The notes under the pieces: model-generated
What the model was told of the DNA's origin: nothing
Databases searched by the model: none
Seen by the model: the letters and a program-made list of their open reading frames with translations, nothing else
Program-made: the position numbers and the translations under genes
Part shown: positions 1 to 6,036 of the stretch, piece after piece
Layout of the letters: every line of letters begins with the position of its first letter
How positions within the stretch are numbered: position 1 is the first letter of the stretch
NCBI GenBank assembly: GCA_900547645.1
Contig: URHP01000074.1
Span: forward strand, 1-6,429
From: an uncultured Eubacteriales bacterium
GTDB lineage: Bacteria > Bacillota > Clostridia > Christensenellales > Borkfalkiaceae
DNA length: 6,429 nt
Reading direction: 5' to 3'

Positions 1-822
1 CTGTTGCAGTGCTTTGCCGCCTTTGTGGAGGAGGGCGGGATCGCCCGCTTTTCCTCTCTCGCGGACAAGTTCGACGTCCTCTGCGAAAAAGAGGGCTATC
101 ACAAGGTTTTATGCGCTGCCGATGTGCGGGAAGACGCCGTTAACGTGCTTCTGACAAGCGAAGGCGGCGCTTTTTCTTCGCTGAAAGAGCTGGAGACGCT
201 GTACGCGCGCGGCGTGCGCATGGCGGGGTTCGTGTGGAATACGCCCACGGCGGCGGGCTATCCCAATTTTCCCGATTACGCGGGACTGTGCGCGGGGCGC
301 GTTCCTCCCTCGCTGCGGGAGGGCGCGCGCGGACTTACGGAATTCGGACGGGAAGCCGCCGCATTCATGGAGGAGCGCGGAATGATCGCGGACGTCTCGC
401 ACGGGAGCGACGCGCTCTTTTTTGAGATCGCGGCGCGGAAGCGTCCCTTTGTCGCCAGCCATTCGAATGCCGCTTCCGTGCAGAATCGGGCGCGCAATCT
501 GACCGATGAACAGATCGCCCTGCTCGCCGACTGCGGCGGGGTGGCGGGACTGAATTTCTGCGCCGACTTTCTCTCGGACGACGGGAGCGCCGAAGGACAG
601 CGCGCGGCGATCGTCGCGCATGCGCGCGCCATTCTGAATGCGGGCGGCGAGGATGTCCTGGCGATCGGGAGCGATTTCGACGGCATTCCCGCCAATCCCT
701 TTGTCCCCGATCCCTCCGGCATGCCGCGTCTGCTTGCGCTGCTGGCGGACGAATTCGGAATGCGGATTGCCGAAAAAGCCGCGCGGGACAACTTTTTGCG
801 CGTAGTCAGGGACGTTTTATGA
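1..822 (+). CDS. Peptidase family M19 (membrane dipeptidase-like), C-terminal part, 5' end off the window
   Basis: Zinc-dependent dipeptidase of the amidohydrolase fold (renal dipeptidase family), expected to hydrolyse dipeptides. The frame is open to the left edge and stops with TGA at 820-822, leaving about 273 residues. Numbered from the TTG codon at 4, the visible family motifs in order are: a bridging metal-ligand glutamate in TSEGG (E53), GVRMAGFVWN (70-79), GLTEFGREAAAFMEERGMIA (110-129) leading into DVSH (metal-ligand H133), ASHSNA (H153), RNLTDEQ (164-170) followed by GGVAGLNF, and GSDFDG (222-227) with the active-site aspartate. The C-terminus DNFLRVVRDVL is also typical. Family members are about 310-330 residues, so some 40-50 N-terminal residues are missing, including the HxD metal site. 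The TTG at 4 is therefore not the true start. Whether a signal peptide exists cannot be seen. It converges on rpmB, with a shared terminator between. Family assignment is firm; the substrate is unknown. Confidence 0.93.
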   Translation: MLQCFAAFVEEGGIARFSSLADKFDVLCEKEGYHKVLCAADVREDAVNVLLTSEGGAFSSLKELETLYARGVRMAGFVWNTPTAAGYPNFPDYAGLCAGRVPPSLREGARGLTEFGREAAAFMEERGMIADVSHGSDALFFEIAARKRPFVASHSNAASVQNRARNLTDEQIALLADCGGVAGLNFCADFLSDDGSAEGQRAAIVAHARAILNAGGEDVLAIGSDFDGIPANPFVPDPSGMPRLLALLADEFGMRIAEKAARDNFLRVVRDVL

Positions 823-873
823 ATGCGGAGCGGGAAACCGTATGACTGTCAGCCGGAATCCCGTCTGGGAACA

Positions 874-905
874 AAAAAAGGACTGCCCGGAAGCAGTCCT
901 TTTTT
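874..905. terminator. Bidirectional intrinsic terminator between the M19 gene and rpmB
   Basis: The perfect 7-bp stem GGACTGC (880-886) / GCAGTCC (893-899) has a 6-nt loop, CCGGAA. It is flanked by an A-tract (873-879) and a T-tract (900-905) that extend the pairing. Because the A-tract reads as a U-run on the minus strand, the element can end both the rightward M19 transcript and the leftward rpmB transcript. It sits in the 96-bp gap between the two convergent genes. Confidence 0.9.
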
Positions 906-918
906 CTTTCCTCAAATG

Positions 919-1107
919 TTACGCGCGATCGACCTTGTCGCTTTTCAGGCAGCGCGTGCAGACGTAACCCGTTTCGACCTTGCCGTCCTTGACGTAAGAG
1001 ACCTTCTGCACGTTGGCTTTGAAGGCGCGCTTGGTCTTGCGGTTGGAGTGGCTGACATTGTTGCCCGACGTCTGACCTTTTCCGCAGATGCTGCAAACTC
1101 TCGACAT
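919..1107 (-). CDS. rpmB: 50S ribosomal protein L28, zinc-binding (four-cysteine) form
   Basis: A structural protein of the large ribosomal subunit. The 62-residue product begins [20 protein letters not shown], the standard L28 N-terminus (C-x-x-C, then G-N-x-x-S-H). It is basic through the middle ([14 protein letters not shown]) and ends with a second C-x-x-C (C50, C53). With C5 and C8 this forms a complete four-cysteine zinc knuckle, so it is the zinc-containing paralogue rather than the zinc-free form some bacteria induce under zinc starvation. Length is normal for the short Bacillota type. The ATG at 1107-1105 is preceded by GGGAGG (1118-1113) with 5 nt spacing, a strong ribosome binding site. 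It is transcribed alone, divergently from the Asp23-family gene, as in Bacillus subtilis. Confidence 0.97.
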   Translation of the reverse strand: MSRVCSICGKGQTSGNNVSHSNRKTKRAFKANVQKVSYVKDGKVETGYVCTRCLKSDKVDRA

Positions 1108-1146
1108 ATTATCCTCCCGAGGGGCGAAATTTCGTTGGTACCCGCT

Positions 1147-1162
1147 GCGCGGATTTCCGCGC
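1147..1162 (-). other. Inverted repeat in the rpmB leader
   Basis: The perfect 6-bp inverted repeat GCGCGG/CCGCGC is separated by 4 nt. From the proposed promoter, the transcript would start near 1166, placing this GC-only hairpin within the first few nucleotides of the rpmB message. A 5'-terminal hairpin could protect the RNA or take part in ribosomal-protein autoregulation. Neither is shown by the sequence. It lacks a U-tract on the minus strand, so it is not an obvious terminator. Confidence 0.45.
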
Positions 1163-1172
1163 GAATGTAATC

Positions 1173-1201
1173 ATGATAGCATTTCTTCCGAAAAAAAGCA
1201 A
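1173..1201 (-). promoter_or_regulatory. Predicted promoter of rpmB (extended -10)
   Basis: Read on the minus strand, the -10 is TATCAT (1178-1173), preceded directly by TGC, which makes an extended -10 (TGnTATCAT). A weak -35, TTGCTT (1201-1196), sits 17 bp upstream. The predicted start is near 1166, giving a leader of about 60 nt before the rpmB ATG. The poor -35 is compensated by the TGn element. Confidence 0.6.
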
Positions 1202-1263
1202 TGAAAAACGCGCCGAAAAGTGTAATTTTTTTGTGCGAATCATGAATTTTTTTTCGATATCGC

Positions 1264-1292
1264 TTGCAAATTGCGGCGCGATGGGGTAGAAT
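1264..1292 (+). promoter_or_regulatory. Predicted promoter of the Asp23-family gene / fakA operon
   Basis: The -35 is TTGCAA (1264-1269), followed by a 17-bp spacer and the -10 TAGAAT (1287-1292). The transcript would begin near 1299, giving a leader of about 23 nt. The upstream side is A/T-rich (about 1220-1254). A short palindrome, CGATATCG (1255-1262), abuts the -35. No separate promoter is evident before fakA, so this one probably serves both genes. Confidence 0.65.
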
Positions 1293-1308
1293 AGGATAGA
1301 GAATGATT

Positions 1309-1313
1309 GGGAG
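1309..1313 (+). promoter_or_regulatory. Ribosome binding site fixing the Asp23-family start at 1322
   Basis: GGGAG lies 8 nt upstream of the ATG at 1322-1324. The in-frame TTG at 1307 overlaps this site and has no Shine-Dalgarno sequence of its own, so the ATG is the better start. Confidence 0.75.
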
Positions 1314-1321
1314 AAAGCATT

Positions 1322-1672
1322 ATGTCTGTAAGCACGAGCAACGCGTACGGGAAAATTTCGATCTCCGACCTTGCGATCGCAAAGGTCGCGGTTCAGGCTG
1401 CGCTGGAGAGCTATGGCATCGTAGATACCGTTTCGCGCCGGTTCACGGACACTTTCGCCGAATTGTTCAAAAAGGACGCAGGAGGCAAGGGCGTGAAGAT
1501 CGTCACGTCCGGGAACCGTATCTTCATCGACGTATCCGTGCTCATCAAGTACGGCGTATCCATCGAAGCGGTGGCAGAGTCCCTGAAGGAAGGCATCAAG
1601 TATAAGGTGGAGTACTTCACGGGCATGATCGTAGATACGGTCAATGTCAACGTCGTGGGGCTCAAACTGTAA
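1322..1672 (+). CDS. Asp23/Gls24 family (YloU-like) envelope stress response protein
   Basis: A 116-residue member of the Asp23/Gls24 family (DUF322). The family includes the abundant membrane-associated Asp23 of Staphylococcus aureus and YloU of Bacillus subtilis, and is linked to cell-envelope or alkaline stress without a defined biochemical activity. The small alpha/beta domain shows the usual features: an N-terminal YGKISISDLAIAKVAVQAAL helix segment, a GIVDTVSRRF turn, a KGVKIVTSGNRIFIDVSVLI strand pair, a GVSIEAVAESLKEGIKYKVE helix, and a terminal VDTVNVNVVGLKL strand. There is no signal peptide or membrane segment. The start chosen is the ATG 8 nt after GGGAG. It is the first gene after a divergent promoter region and lies 60 bp before fakA, the same order as yloU-yloV, so the two are probably co-transcribed. 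Confidence 0.93.
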   Translation: MSVSTSNAYGKISISDLAIAKVAVQAALESYGIVDTVSRRFTDTFAELFKKDAGGKGVKIVTSGNRIFIDVSVLIKYGVSIEAVAESLKEGIKYKVEYFTGMIVDTVNVNVVGLKL

Positions 1673-1732
1673 CGGTTCATATTTTTTACTTCCGTCTCTG
1701 CGCGATTTTCTAAACCGGGAGAGAATTTTTTC

Positions 1733-3385
1733 ATGCAAAAAACGATAAACTGCGCCACGTTCCGCAAGATGGTCCTCGTGGGCGCAAAGATGTTGGAAAA
1801 CAACAGGGCGAAGGTGGACTCGCTGAACGTCTTCCCCGTTCCGGACGGAGATACGGGCACGAATATGTCCCTCACCATGCAGTCGGCGGTCAAGGAACTC
1901 ACCTCCGTCGCATCCAACAGCTTCCCCGAGGTATGCGAACACGTTTCCAAGGGCGCGCTGCGCGGAGCCCGCGGAAATTCGGGCGTCATTCTCTCGCAGA
2001 TCTTCCGCGGTATCTGCTCGGTCCTTCACGACAGCAAGCCGGAAGTAGACACTAAGACGTTTGCCAAAGCCATGGAGGCGGGCACCAAGGTCGCGTATAA
2101 CGCCGTCTCTATTCCCAAGGAAGGCACCATTCTCACCGTCGTGCGCATGATGAGCGAATACGCGGTGAAAGTCGCTGGCAAGTACAAGGATTTCGAGACC
2201 TTTCTTCCCGCCGTCATCGAAGAGGGCGACAAGGCGCTTGCCAAGACGCCGGAGCTTCTGCCCGTTCTGAAGAAAGCGGGCGTCGTGGACTCGGGCGGCG
2301 TGGGGCTCATGACCATCATGCGCGGATTCCTGTCCGCGCTCATGGGCGACGAGATCGTCTCCGAGGTGCAGACGGAGGCGGCGAATGTCGCTTCTTCTGC
2401 GGACGCCGATTTCGGGGACAATTCCGACATCATCAATATGGACCTCGGTGAGATCCAGTTTGCCTACTGCACCGAGTTCTTCATCATCAATCTGAAAAAG
2501 AGCACCACGCTCGCGGATATCGATAAGCTCCGTGAAAACCTCATGGGGATCGGCGACAGCGTGATCTGCATCGGCGATCTCGAGATGGTCAAGGTGCACG
2601 TTCATACCAACAGCCCCGGCGTTGCGCTCACCTATGCGCTGGAATTGGGCGAACTCGACCGCCCCAAGATCGAGAATATGCTCGAACAGAACCGCGCGCT
2701 CAAGGCAAAGCGCGAGGCGGAAAAAAAGGAACAGGGCATGCTCGCCATCTGCGCGGGCGAAGGGATCTCGGAGATCTTCAAGGATCTGTTCGTGGACCGC
2801 GTCATCGAGGGCGGGCAGACGATGAATCCTTCCGCTTCCGATATTGCAACGGCGGTCCAGAAGATCAATGCGGACAATGTGTTCGTCTTCCCCAACAATA
2901 AGAATATCGTGCTTGCCGCGGAACAGGCGAAGGCGCTCGTCGAAAACCGCACCATTCACGTCATTCCCACCAAAAACGTGCCGCAGGGCTTTGCCGCCGC
3001 GCTTGCGTTCAGTCCGGAAGCTCCCGTCGAGGAGAATAAGGCGAACATGATCCACGCGATCGACAATGTAAAGGCGGGACAGGTCACGCACGCGGTGCGC
3101 ACGACCAATGTCAACGGATTCTCCATTCACGAAGGGGACATCATCGGGCTCGACGACAAAAAGATCCTTGCCAAGGGGCAGGCGGTGGACGAGACGGTGA
3201 TGAAGCTGCTCGACAAGCTGAAGGACGATTCGCACGAAGTTATCACGCTCTATTACGGCGAAGGCGTGGACGAATCGGACGCCGCCGCCCTTGCCGAAAA
3301 GGTGCAGGAAGCGTTCCCCGACTGCGACGTCGATTTCCACTACGGCGGGCAGCCCGTCTATTACTATCTGCTTTCTTTGGAGTAA
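1733..3385 (+). CDS. fakA: Fatty acid kinase catalytic subunit FakA (DAK2-domain protein, YloV family)
   Basis: ATP-dependent kinase that phosphorylates fatty acids bound to a FakB (DegV-family) carrier. The resulting acyl-phosphate feeds phospholipid synthesis; it acts in the cytoplasm. The 550 residues match the family's usual length. The N-terminal DAK2 kinase domain (about 1-205) contains NVFPVPDGDTGTNMSLTMQ, with D38 and D40 in the positions of the magnesium ligands of Staphylococcus aureus FakA, then LRGARGNSGVILSQIFRG (77-93) and DSGGVGLM (186-193). The middle domain (about 240-325) has C246 (YCTEFF) and HVHT (H289, H291), spaced like the family's conserved Cys/His set. The C-terminal domain (about 336-550) ends GGQPVYYYLLSLE, typical of YloV proteins. 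The ATG at 1733 follows GGGAG (1717-1721) at 11 nt, slightly long. It is the second gene after the Asp23-family gene, and no fakB is in the window. Family assignment is very secure. Confidence 0.96.
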   Translation: MQKTINCATFRKMVLVGAKMLENNRAKVDSLNVFPVPDGDTGTNMSLTMQSAVKELTSVASNSFPEVCEHVSKGALRGARGNSGVILSQIFRGICSVLHDSKPEVDTKTFAKAMEAGTKVAYNAVSIPKEGTILTVVRMMSEYAVKVAGKYKDFETFLPAVIEEGDKALAKTPELLPVLKKAGVVDSGGVGLMTIMRGFLSALMGDEIVSEVQTEAANVASSADADFGDNSDIINMDLGEIQFAYCTEFFIINLKKSTTLADIDKLRENLMGIGDSVICIGDLEMVKVHVHTNSPGVALTYALELGELDRPKIENMLEQNRALKAKREAEKKEQGMLAICAGEGISEIFKDLFVDRVIEGGQTMNPSASDIATAVQKINADNVFVFPNNKNIVLAAEQAKALVENRTIHVIPTKNVPQGFAAALAFSPEAPVEENKANMIHAIDNVKAGQVTHAVRTTNVNGFSIHEGDIIGLDDKKILAKGQAVDETVMKLLDKLKDDSHEVITLYYGEGVDESDAAALAEKVQEAFPDCDVDFHYGGQPVYYYLLSLE

Positions 3386-3390
3386 ACGGA

Positions 3391-3421
3391 AGAAGAGCGC
3401 GCGGCGCTCTTCTCTTCTTTT
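3391..3421 (+). terminator. Intrinsic terminator after fakA
   Basis: The perfect 10-bp stem AGAAGAGCGC (3391-3400) / GCGCTCTTCT (3404-3413) has a tight 3-nt loop. A pyrimidine-rich tail, CTTCTTTT (3414-3421), follows, with a cleaner T-run at 3429-3435. The U-tract is interrupted by cytosines, so termination may be partial. It lies 5 bp after the fakA stop codon. Confidence 0.75.
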
Positions 3422-3435
3422 CTGCCGATTTTTTT

Positions 3436-3471
3436 AAGGAGCGTTCCGGGCTCCGGTCGGCGGATCCCGGG
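3436..3471 (+). promoter_or_regulatory. recG leader: distant Shine-Dalgarno followed by a stable hairpin
   Basis: AAGGAG (3436-3441) is the only strong ribosome binding site before recG, but it ends 37 nt before the ATG at 3479. No in-frame start codon lies closer. Between them, CCGGG (3446-3450) pairs with CCCGG (3466-3470), and TCCG (3452-3455) pairs with CGGA (3461-3464). This gives a 9-bp stem with a single C-U mismatch and a 5-nt loop. Folding leaves about 10-12 nt between Shine-Dalgarno and AUG, a normal spacing. The alternative is a weak site, GGTG (3470-3473), 5 nt before the ATG, which the hairpin partly hides. The pairing is directly visible; the translational role is inference. Confidence 0.55.
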
Positions 3472-3478
3472 TGGTTCT

Positions 3479-5482
3479 ATGCAGTTGACCGATCTGAAAG
3501 GCGTCACGGAAAAGCGCGCCAAGGAACTTGAAAAGCTCGGCATTGCGGACAGCGCGCAGCTCGTCCGCTATTTTCCGCGCGCCTATCTGGATATGACTGA
3601 CCGCACGTCCGTTCTGAACGTCTATCACAACGATATGGCTCTGGTCGCCGCGCGGCTCGTTTCGGTCGATCCCATGAACTATTATTCCCGCCGCAAGACG
3701 GTGCGCGCGCATCTCGAACAGGACGGCGTCTCCTTTACGGCAGTCTGGTTCAATATGCCGTACCTTGCCGGGCGGCTCAAGGCGGGGGAGTACCTCTTTT
3801 ACGGGCGGGTGCAGAACCGCTACGGGCAGATCAGCATTGTCAATCCCACCTTTGAACCGCTGGAGCGCAACGTGCGGCTCAAGGGATTGGTGCCCGTCTA
3901 TCCGCTGAAGGGGGGACTGACGCAGCGCATCGTGCGCGACGCGGTGCGCAGCGCGCTCGCCGCAGAAACCTTTGAATCGGTCATCCCGTGGGAATTGCGG
4001 CAAAAATATGACCTGTCGCCGCTTTCCGAGGCGTTCCGCGCCGTTCATGCGCCGAAAAACAAGACGGAGCTGCGCGAGGCGTCCGAGCGGATCGCGCTGG
4101 AGGAATACTTTGTGCTGCTCTCGGCGTTCAAACTCGTCAAGGGGGACGCGCAGGAGGCGCGCGTCAACCGCTATTCCGTCACGGAGCGGCAGGTGGCGGC
4201 GTTTGAAAAGCGTTTTCCCTTTGCGTTCACCGCCGGGCAGCAGGCGGCGGTGCGCGCCATTTACGACAACGTGACGGGCCCCGTGCGCATGAACCGTCTG
4301 CTGCAGGGGGATGTCGGCAGCGGCAAGACGGCGGTCGCACTGACGGGCATCTACATGGCGCTTGCAAGCGGATTTCAGGCGGCATACCTTTCGCCGACCG
4401 AGGTGCTCGCCGCACAGAACTATGCCCTGTTGCAGAAGATCTTCCCCGAATACCGCGTCGGGTATCTGGCGGGCGGAAGCACGGCAAAGGAAAAGCGCGA
4501 ACTGAAGGCGGCGCTTGCGGCGGGCGAGGTGGATATCGTGTGCGGGACGCACGCGGTACTGCAGGGGGACGTGCATTTCAAAGATCTTGCCTTCTGCGTC
4601 TGCGACGAACAGCATCGGTTCGGCGTTGCGCAGCGCAGCGCGCTCAGCGAAAAGGGGGATTCGCCCGATATGCTCGTCATGTCGGCGACGCCCATCCCGC
4701 GCACGCTCTCGCTCGTCTTTTACGGCGATCTGGACGTGACCACCATTCCCGATAAGCCCCTCGACCGTCAGCCGATCACGACTTCCGTCGTCCCCGCACG
4801 CAAGTATGAGGACATGCTTGCCTATATCCGCGGCGAGACGAAAAAAGGGCGGCAGGCGTACTTTGTCTGCGCCAAGATCGAGGACGACGAGGGCGAAGTG
4901 ACCTCCGTCACCGAACTCTGGGAAGAATTGAAAAACCGCCTTCCGGACGTGCGTTTCGGGCTCCTGCACGGCAGAATGAAGGAAAAGGAAAAGAACGCCG
5001 TCATGGCGGCGTTCAAGAATCACGAATACGATTGTCTTGTTTCGACCACCGTCATCGAAGTCGGGGTGGACGTTCCCGATGCGACCATCATGGTCATCAT
5101 GAACGCCGAGCGGTTCGGGCTTTCGCAGCTGCACCAGCTGCGCGGCAGAGTGGGACGCGGCAGCGAAAAAAGCTGGTGTTTTTTAATGGTCGGCTCGGAC
5201 AGCGATCCCGCGCGCGAACGGCTTTCGGTATTCAAAAACACGTCGGACGGATTTGCCCTTGCCGAAAAAGATCTTCAGCTGCGCGGAAGCGGCGATTTTC
5301 TGGGGACGCGTCAGAGCGGGAAGTTTTTGACCGACGTAAAACATCTGAAGTATTCGACAGAGGTCATTTTTACGGCGAAAAAGCTGACCGACGAGGCATT
5401 TGAGCGGCGTCTGAACTTCGACGCCATCAAAAAGGCAGCCATGGAAAAGTATGAGAGCCTGAAGGACGTCGTTCTGAATTAA
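3479..5482 (+). CDS. recG: ATP-dependent DNA helicase RecG
   Basis: Superfamily 2 double-stranded DNA translocase that regresses stalled replication forks and migrates Holliday junctions. The 667 residues are close to the usual 680-690. In order: a short helix-hairpin-like start (LKGVTEKRAKELEKLGI, 6-22), the OB-fold wedge domain (about 50-130, with WFNMPYLAGRLKAGEYLFYG), a linker, then helicase lobe 1. Lobe 1 carries Walker A GDVGSGKT (277-284), the DEQH box (376-379) and SATPIPRTL (402-410). Lobe 2 has LHGRM (496-500), STTVIEVGVDVPDAT (522-536) and QLRGRVGRG (553-561). The TRG translocation motif follows as GDFLGTRQSG (605-614). All catalytic residues are present. The ATG at 3479 is chosen because no in-frame start lies between it and the preceding stop region, and MQLTDLKGV aligns with family N-termini. 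The sdaAB-sdaAA pair that precedes recG in Bacillus subtilis is absent. No terminator is visible after it. Confidence 0.97.
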   Translation: MQLTDLKGVTEKRAKELEKLGIADSAQLVRYFPRAYLDMTDRTSVLNVYHNDMALVAARLVSVDPMNYYSRRKTVRAHLEQDGVSFTAVWFNMPYLAGRLKAGEYLFYGRVQNRYGQISIVNPTFEPLERNVRLKGLVPVYPLKGGLTQRIVRDAVRSALAAETFESVIPWELRQKYDLSPLSEAFRAVHAPKNKTELREASERIALEEYFVLLSAFKLVKGDAQEARVNRYSVTERQVAAFEKRFPFAFTAGQQAAVRAIYDNVTGPVRMNRLLQGDVGSGKTAVALTGIYMALASGFQAAYLSPTEVLAAQNYALLQKIFPEYRVGYLAGGSTAKEKRELKAALAAGEVDIVCGTHAVLQGDVHFKDLAFCVCDEQHRFGVAQRSALSEKGDSPDMLVMSATPIPRTLSLVFYGDLDVTTIPDKPLDRQPITTSVVPARKYEDMLAYIRGETKKGRQAYFVCAKIEDDEGEVTSVTELWEELKNRLPDVRFGLLHGRMKEKEKNAVMAAFKNHEYDCLVSTTVIEVGVDVPDATIMVIMNAERFGLSQLHQLRGRVGRGSEKSWCFLMVGSDSDPARERLSVFKNTSDGFALAEKDLQLRGSGDFLGTRQSGKFLTDVKHLKYSTEVIFTAKKLTDEAFERRLNFDAIKKAAMEKYESLKDVVLN

Positions 5483-5524
5483 AAGGGAAAATGCTGCCTG
5501 TGCGGGAAATTATTTAATTAAGGA

Positions 5525-5553
5525 TTGACATTCCAAAGAAAAACGCATATAAT
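5525..5553 (+). promoter_or_regulatory. Perfect-consensus housekeeping promoter
   Basis: TTGACA (5525-5530), a 17-bp spacer and TATAAT (5548-5553) match the sigma-70/sigma-A consensus at all twelve positions with ideal spacing. The A/T-rich stretch AAATTATTTAATTAA (about 5508-5522) lies just upstream, where an UP element would sit. The predicted start is near 5560, giving a leader of about 22 nt. It is the strongest promoter in the window and drives the small membrane protein at 5582. Confidence 0.9.
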
Positions 5554-5569
5554 AAAGGCAGGACAGTGC

Positions 5570-5576
5570 AAGGAGG
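5570..5576 (+). promoter_or_regulatory. Strong ribosome binding site fixing the start at 5582
   Basis: AAGGAGG lies 5 nt before the ATG at 5582-5584. The frame is open further upstream to a TTG at 5525, but that codon is part of the -35 hexamer and lies upstream of the predicted transcript start. Confidence 0.9.
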
Positions 5577-5581
5577 AAATA

Positions 5582-5971
5582 ATGAAAGAGATCTGGTCAA
5601 CAAGATGGAAGAAAGCGCTCATCTGGCTGTGCGGATATGTGCATCTCATCGCATTTGCCATAACGGGCGGCTATGTGATCGCAAAATCGACGGATCGGGA
5701 ACTGCGTCAGACGGCAAAGACGGTGTTCATCGTGACGCTTGTCTTTACGGCGGTGGAAGCGGTCATACTGATTCTGAGCGGAATTGCATCTCTGGGGGCA
5801 AGCATGGGGACGGCGCTGAGCTGGATCAGATTTTTCGTGACGCTCGCCAAAATCGGCGTGTACGCTGCGGGACTGATCATGTCTTTGTGCAAGAGCGGAT
5901 CGCCGGAAGAAGATCCCGCGGCAACAAAGCCTGCCGAACCGAAGGAAGAAAATACGGACGGCGAAGAATAA
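5582..5971 (+). CDS. Small membrane protein of unknown function (three predicted membrane segments, acidic tail)
   Basis: I do not recognise this 129-residue protein with confidence. It has a short basic N-terminus (MKEIWSTRWKKA) and three hydrophobic segments at about 12-34, 47-71 and 80-102. A charged loop, KSTDRELRQTAK (35-46), separates the first two. The C-terminal tail (104-129) is hydrophilic, rich in Pro, Glu and Asp, and ends in EE. The pattern of a polar K-x-D-x-x-x-R-x-x-A-K loop between two membrane helices vaguely resembles the DUF4870 (Tic20-like) family, but this is only a shape match. There is no enzyme motif, signal-peptidase site or cysteine pair. It has its own perfect promoter, a strong ribosome binding site and a strong terminator, so it looks like a single-gene, well-expressed unit. 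The gene itself is convincing; its function is open. Confidence 0.85.
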   Translation: MKEIWSTRWKKALIWLCGYVHLIAFAITGGYVIAKSTDRELRQTAKTVFIVTLVFTAVEAVILILSGIASLGASMGTALSWIRFFVTLAKIGVYAAGLIMSLCKSGSPEEDPAATKPAEPKEENTDGEE

Positions 5972-5986
5972 AACGCCGACAACAGA

Positions 5987-6030
5987 CAACGCCCGCCGCG
6001 TCGGAATGACGCTGCGGGCGTTGGTTTTAT
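5987..6030 (+). terminator. Strong intrinsic terminator between convergent small membrane-protein genes
   Basis: The perfect 10-bp stem CAACGCCCGC (5987-5996) / GCGGGCGTTG (6014-6023) continues, after one C-T mismatch, as GCGTC (5998-6002) / GACGC (6008-6012) with a 5-nt loop, GGAAT. GTTTTAT (6024-6030) follows on the plus strand. On the minus strand the stem is followed by a less T-rich tail, with TTTT only at about 5973-5970. Stopping the rightward gene is therefore the main role; a contribution to ending the leftward gene is possible. Confidence 0.88.
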
Positions 6031-6036
6031 CAATTT

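Noticed and set aside
819..845. ATGA overlap at the M19 stop, opening an 8-codon frame
   Set aside because: It is too short and has no product pattern, and it is followed directly by the terminator region. The overlap is probably fortuitous.
1303..1605. 100-codon plus-strand frame starting at an ATG just upstream of the Asp23-family gene
   Set aside because: It overlaps the Asp23-family gene in another frame, has no upstream Shine-Dalgarno sequence, and its product is a basic, Arg-rich shadow.
1673..1732. Possible hairpin between CGGTT (1673-1677) and AACCG (1713-1717) before fakA
   Set aside because: It is only 5 bp across a 35-nt loop, too weak to support an attenuator. The T-run in between is not preceded by a stem.
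1109..3340. 743-codon open frame on the minus strand opposite the Asp23-family gene and fakA
   Set aside because: It lies antisense to two genes with unmistakable family motifs. Its translation is rich in Arg, His and Asp without domain patterns, as expected from reading G/C-biased codons backwards.
3434..5134. 566-codon open frame on the minus strand opposite recG
   Set aside because: It is antisense to a complete recG, has low-complexity Arg/His/Asp-rich composition, and has no ribosome binding site or recognisable domain. It is a codon-bias shadow.
5483..5524. Possible recG terminator in the A/T-rich stretch after its stop codon
   Set aside because: No stem of useful length is visible. 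The A/T-rich bases fit better as upstream promoter DNA for the next gene.
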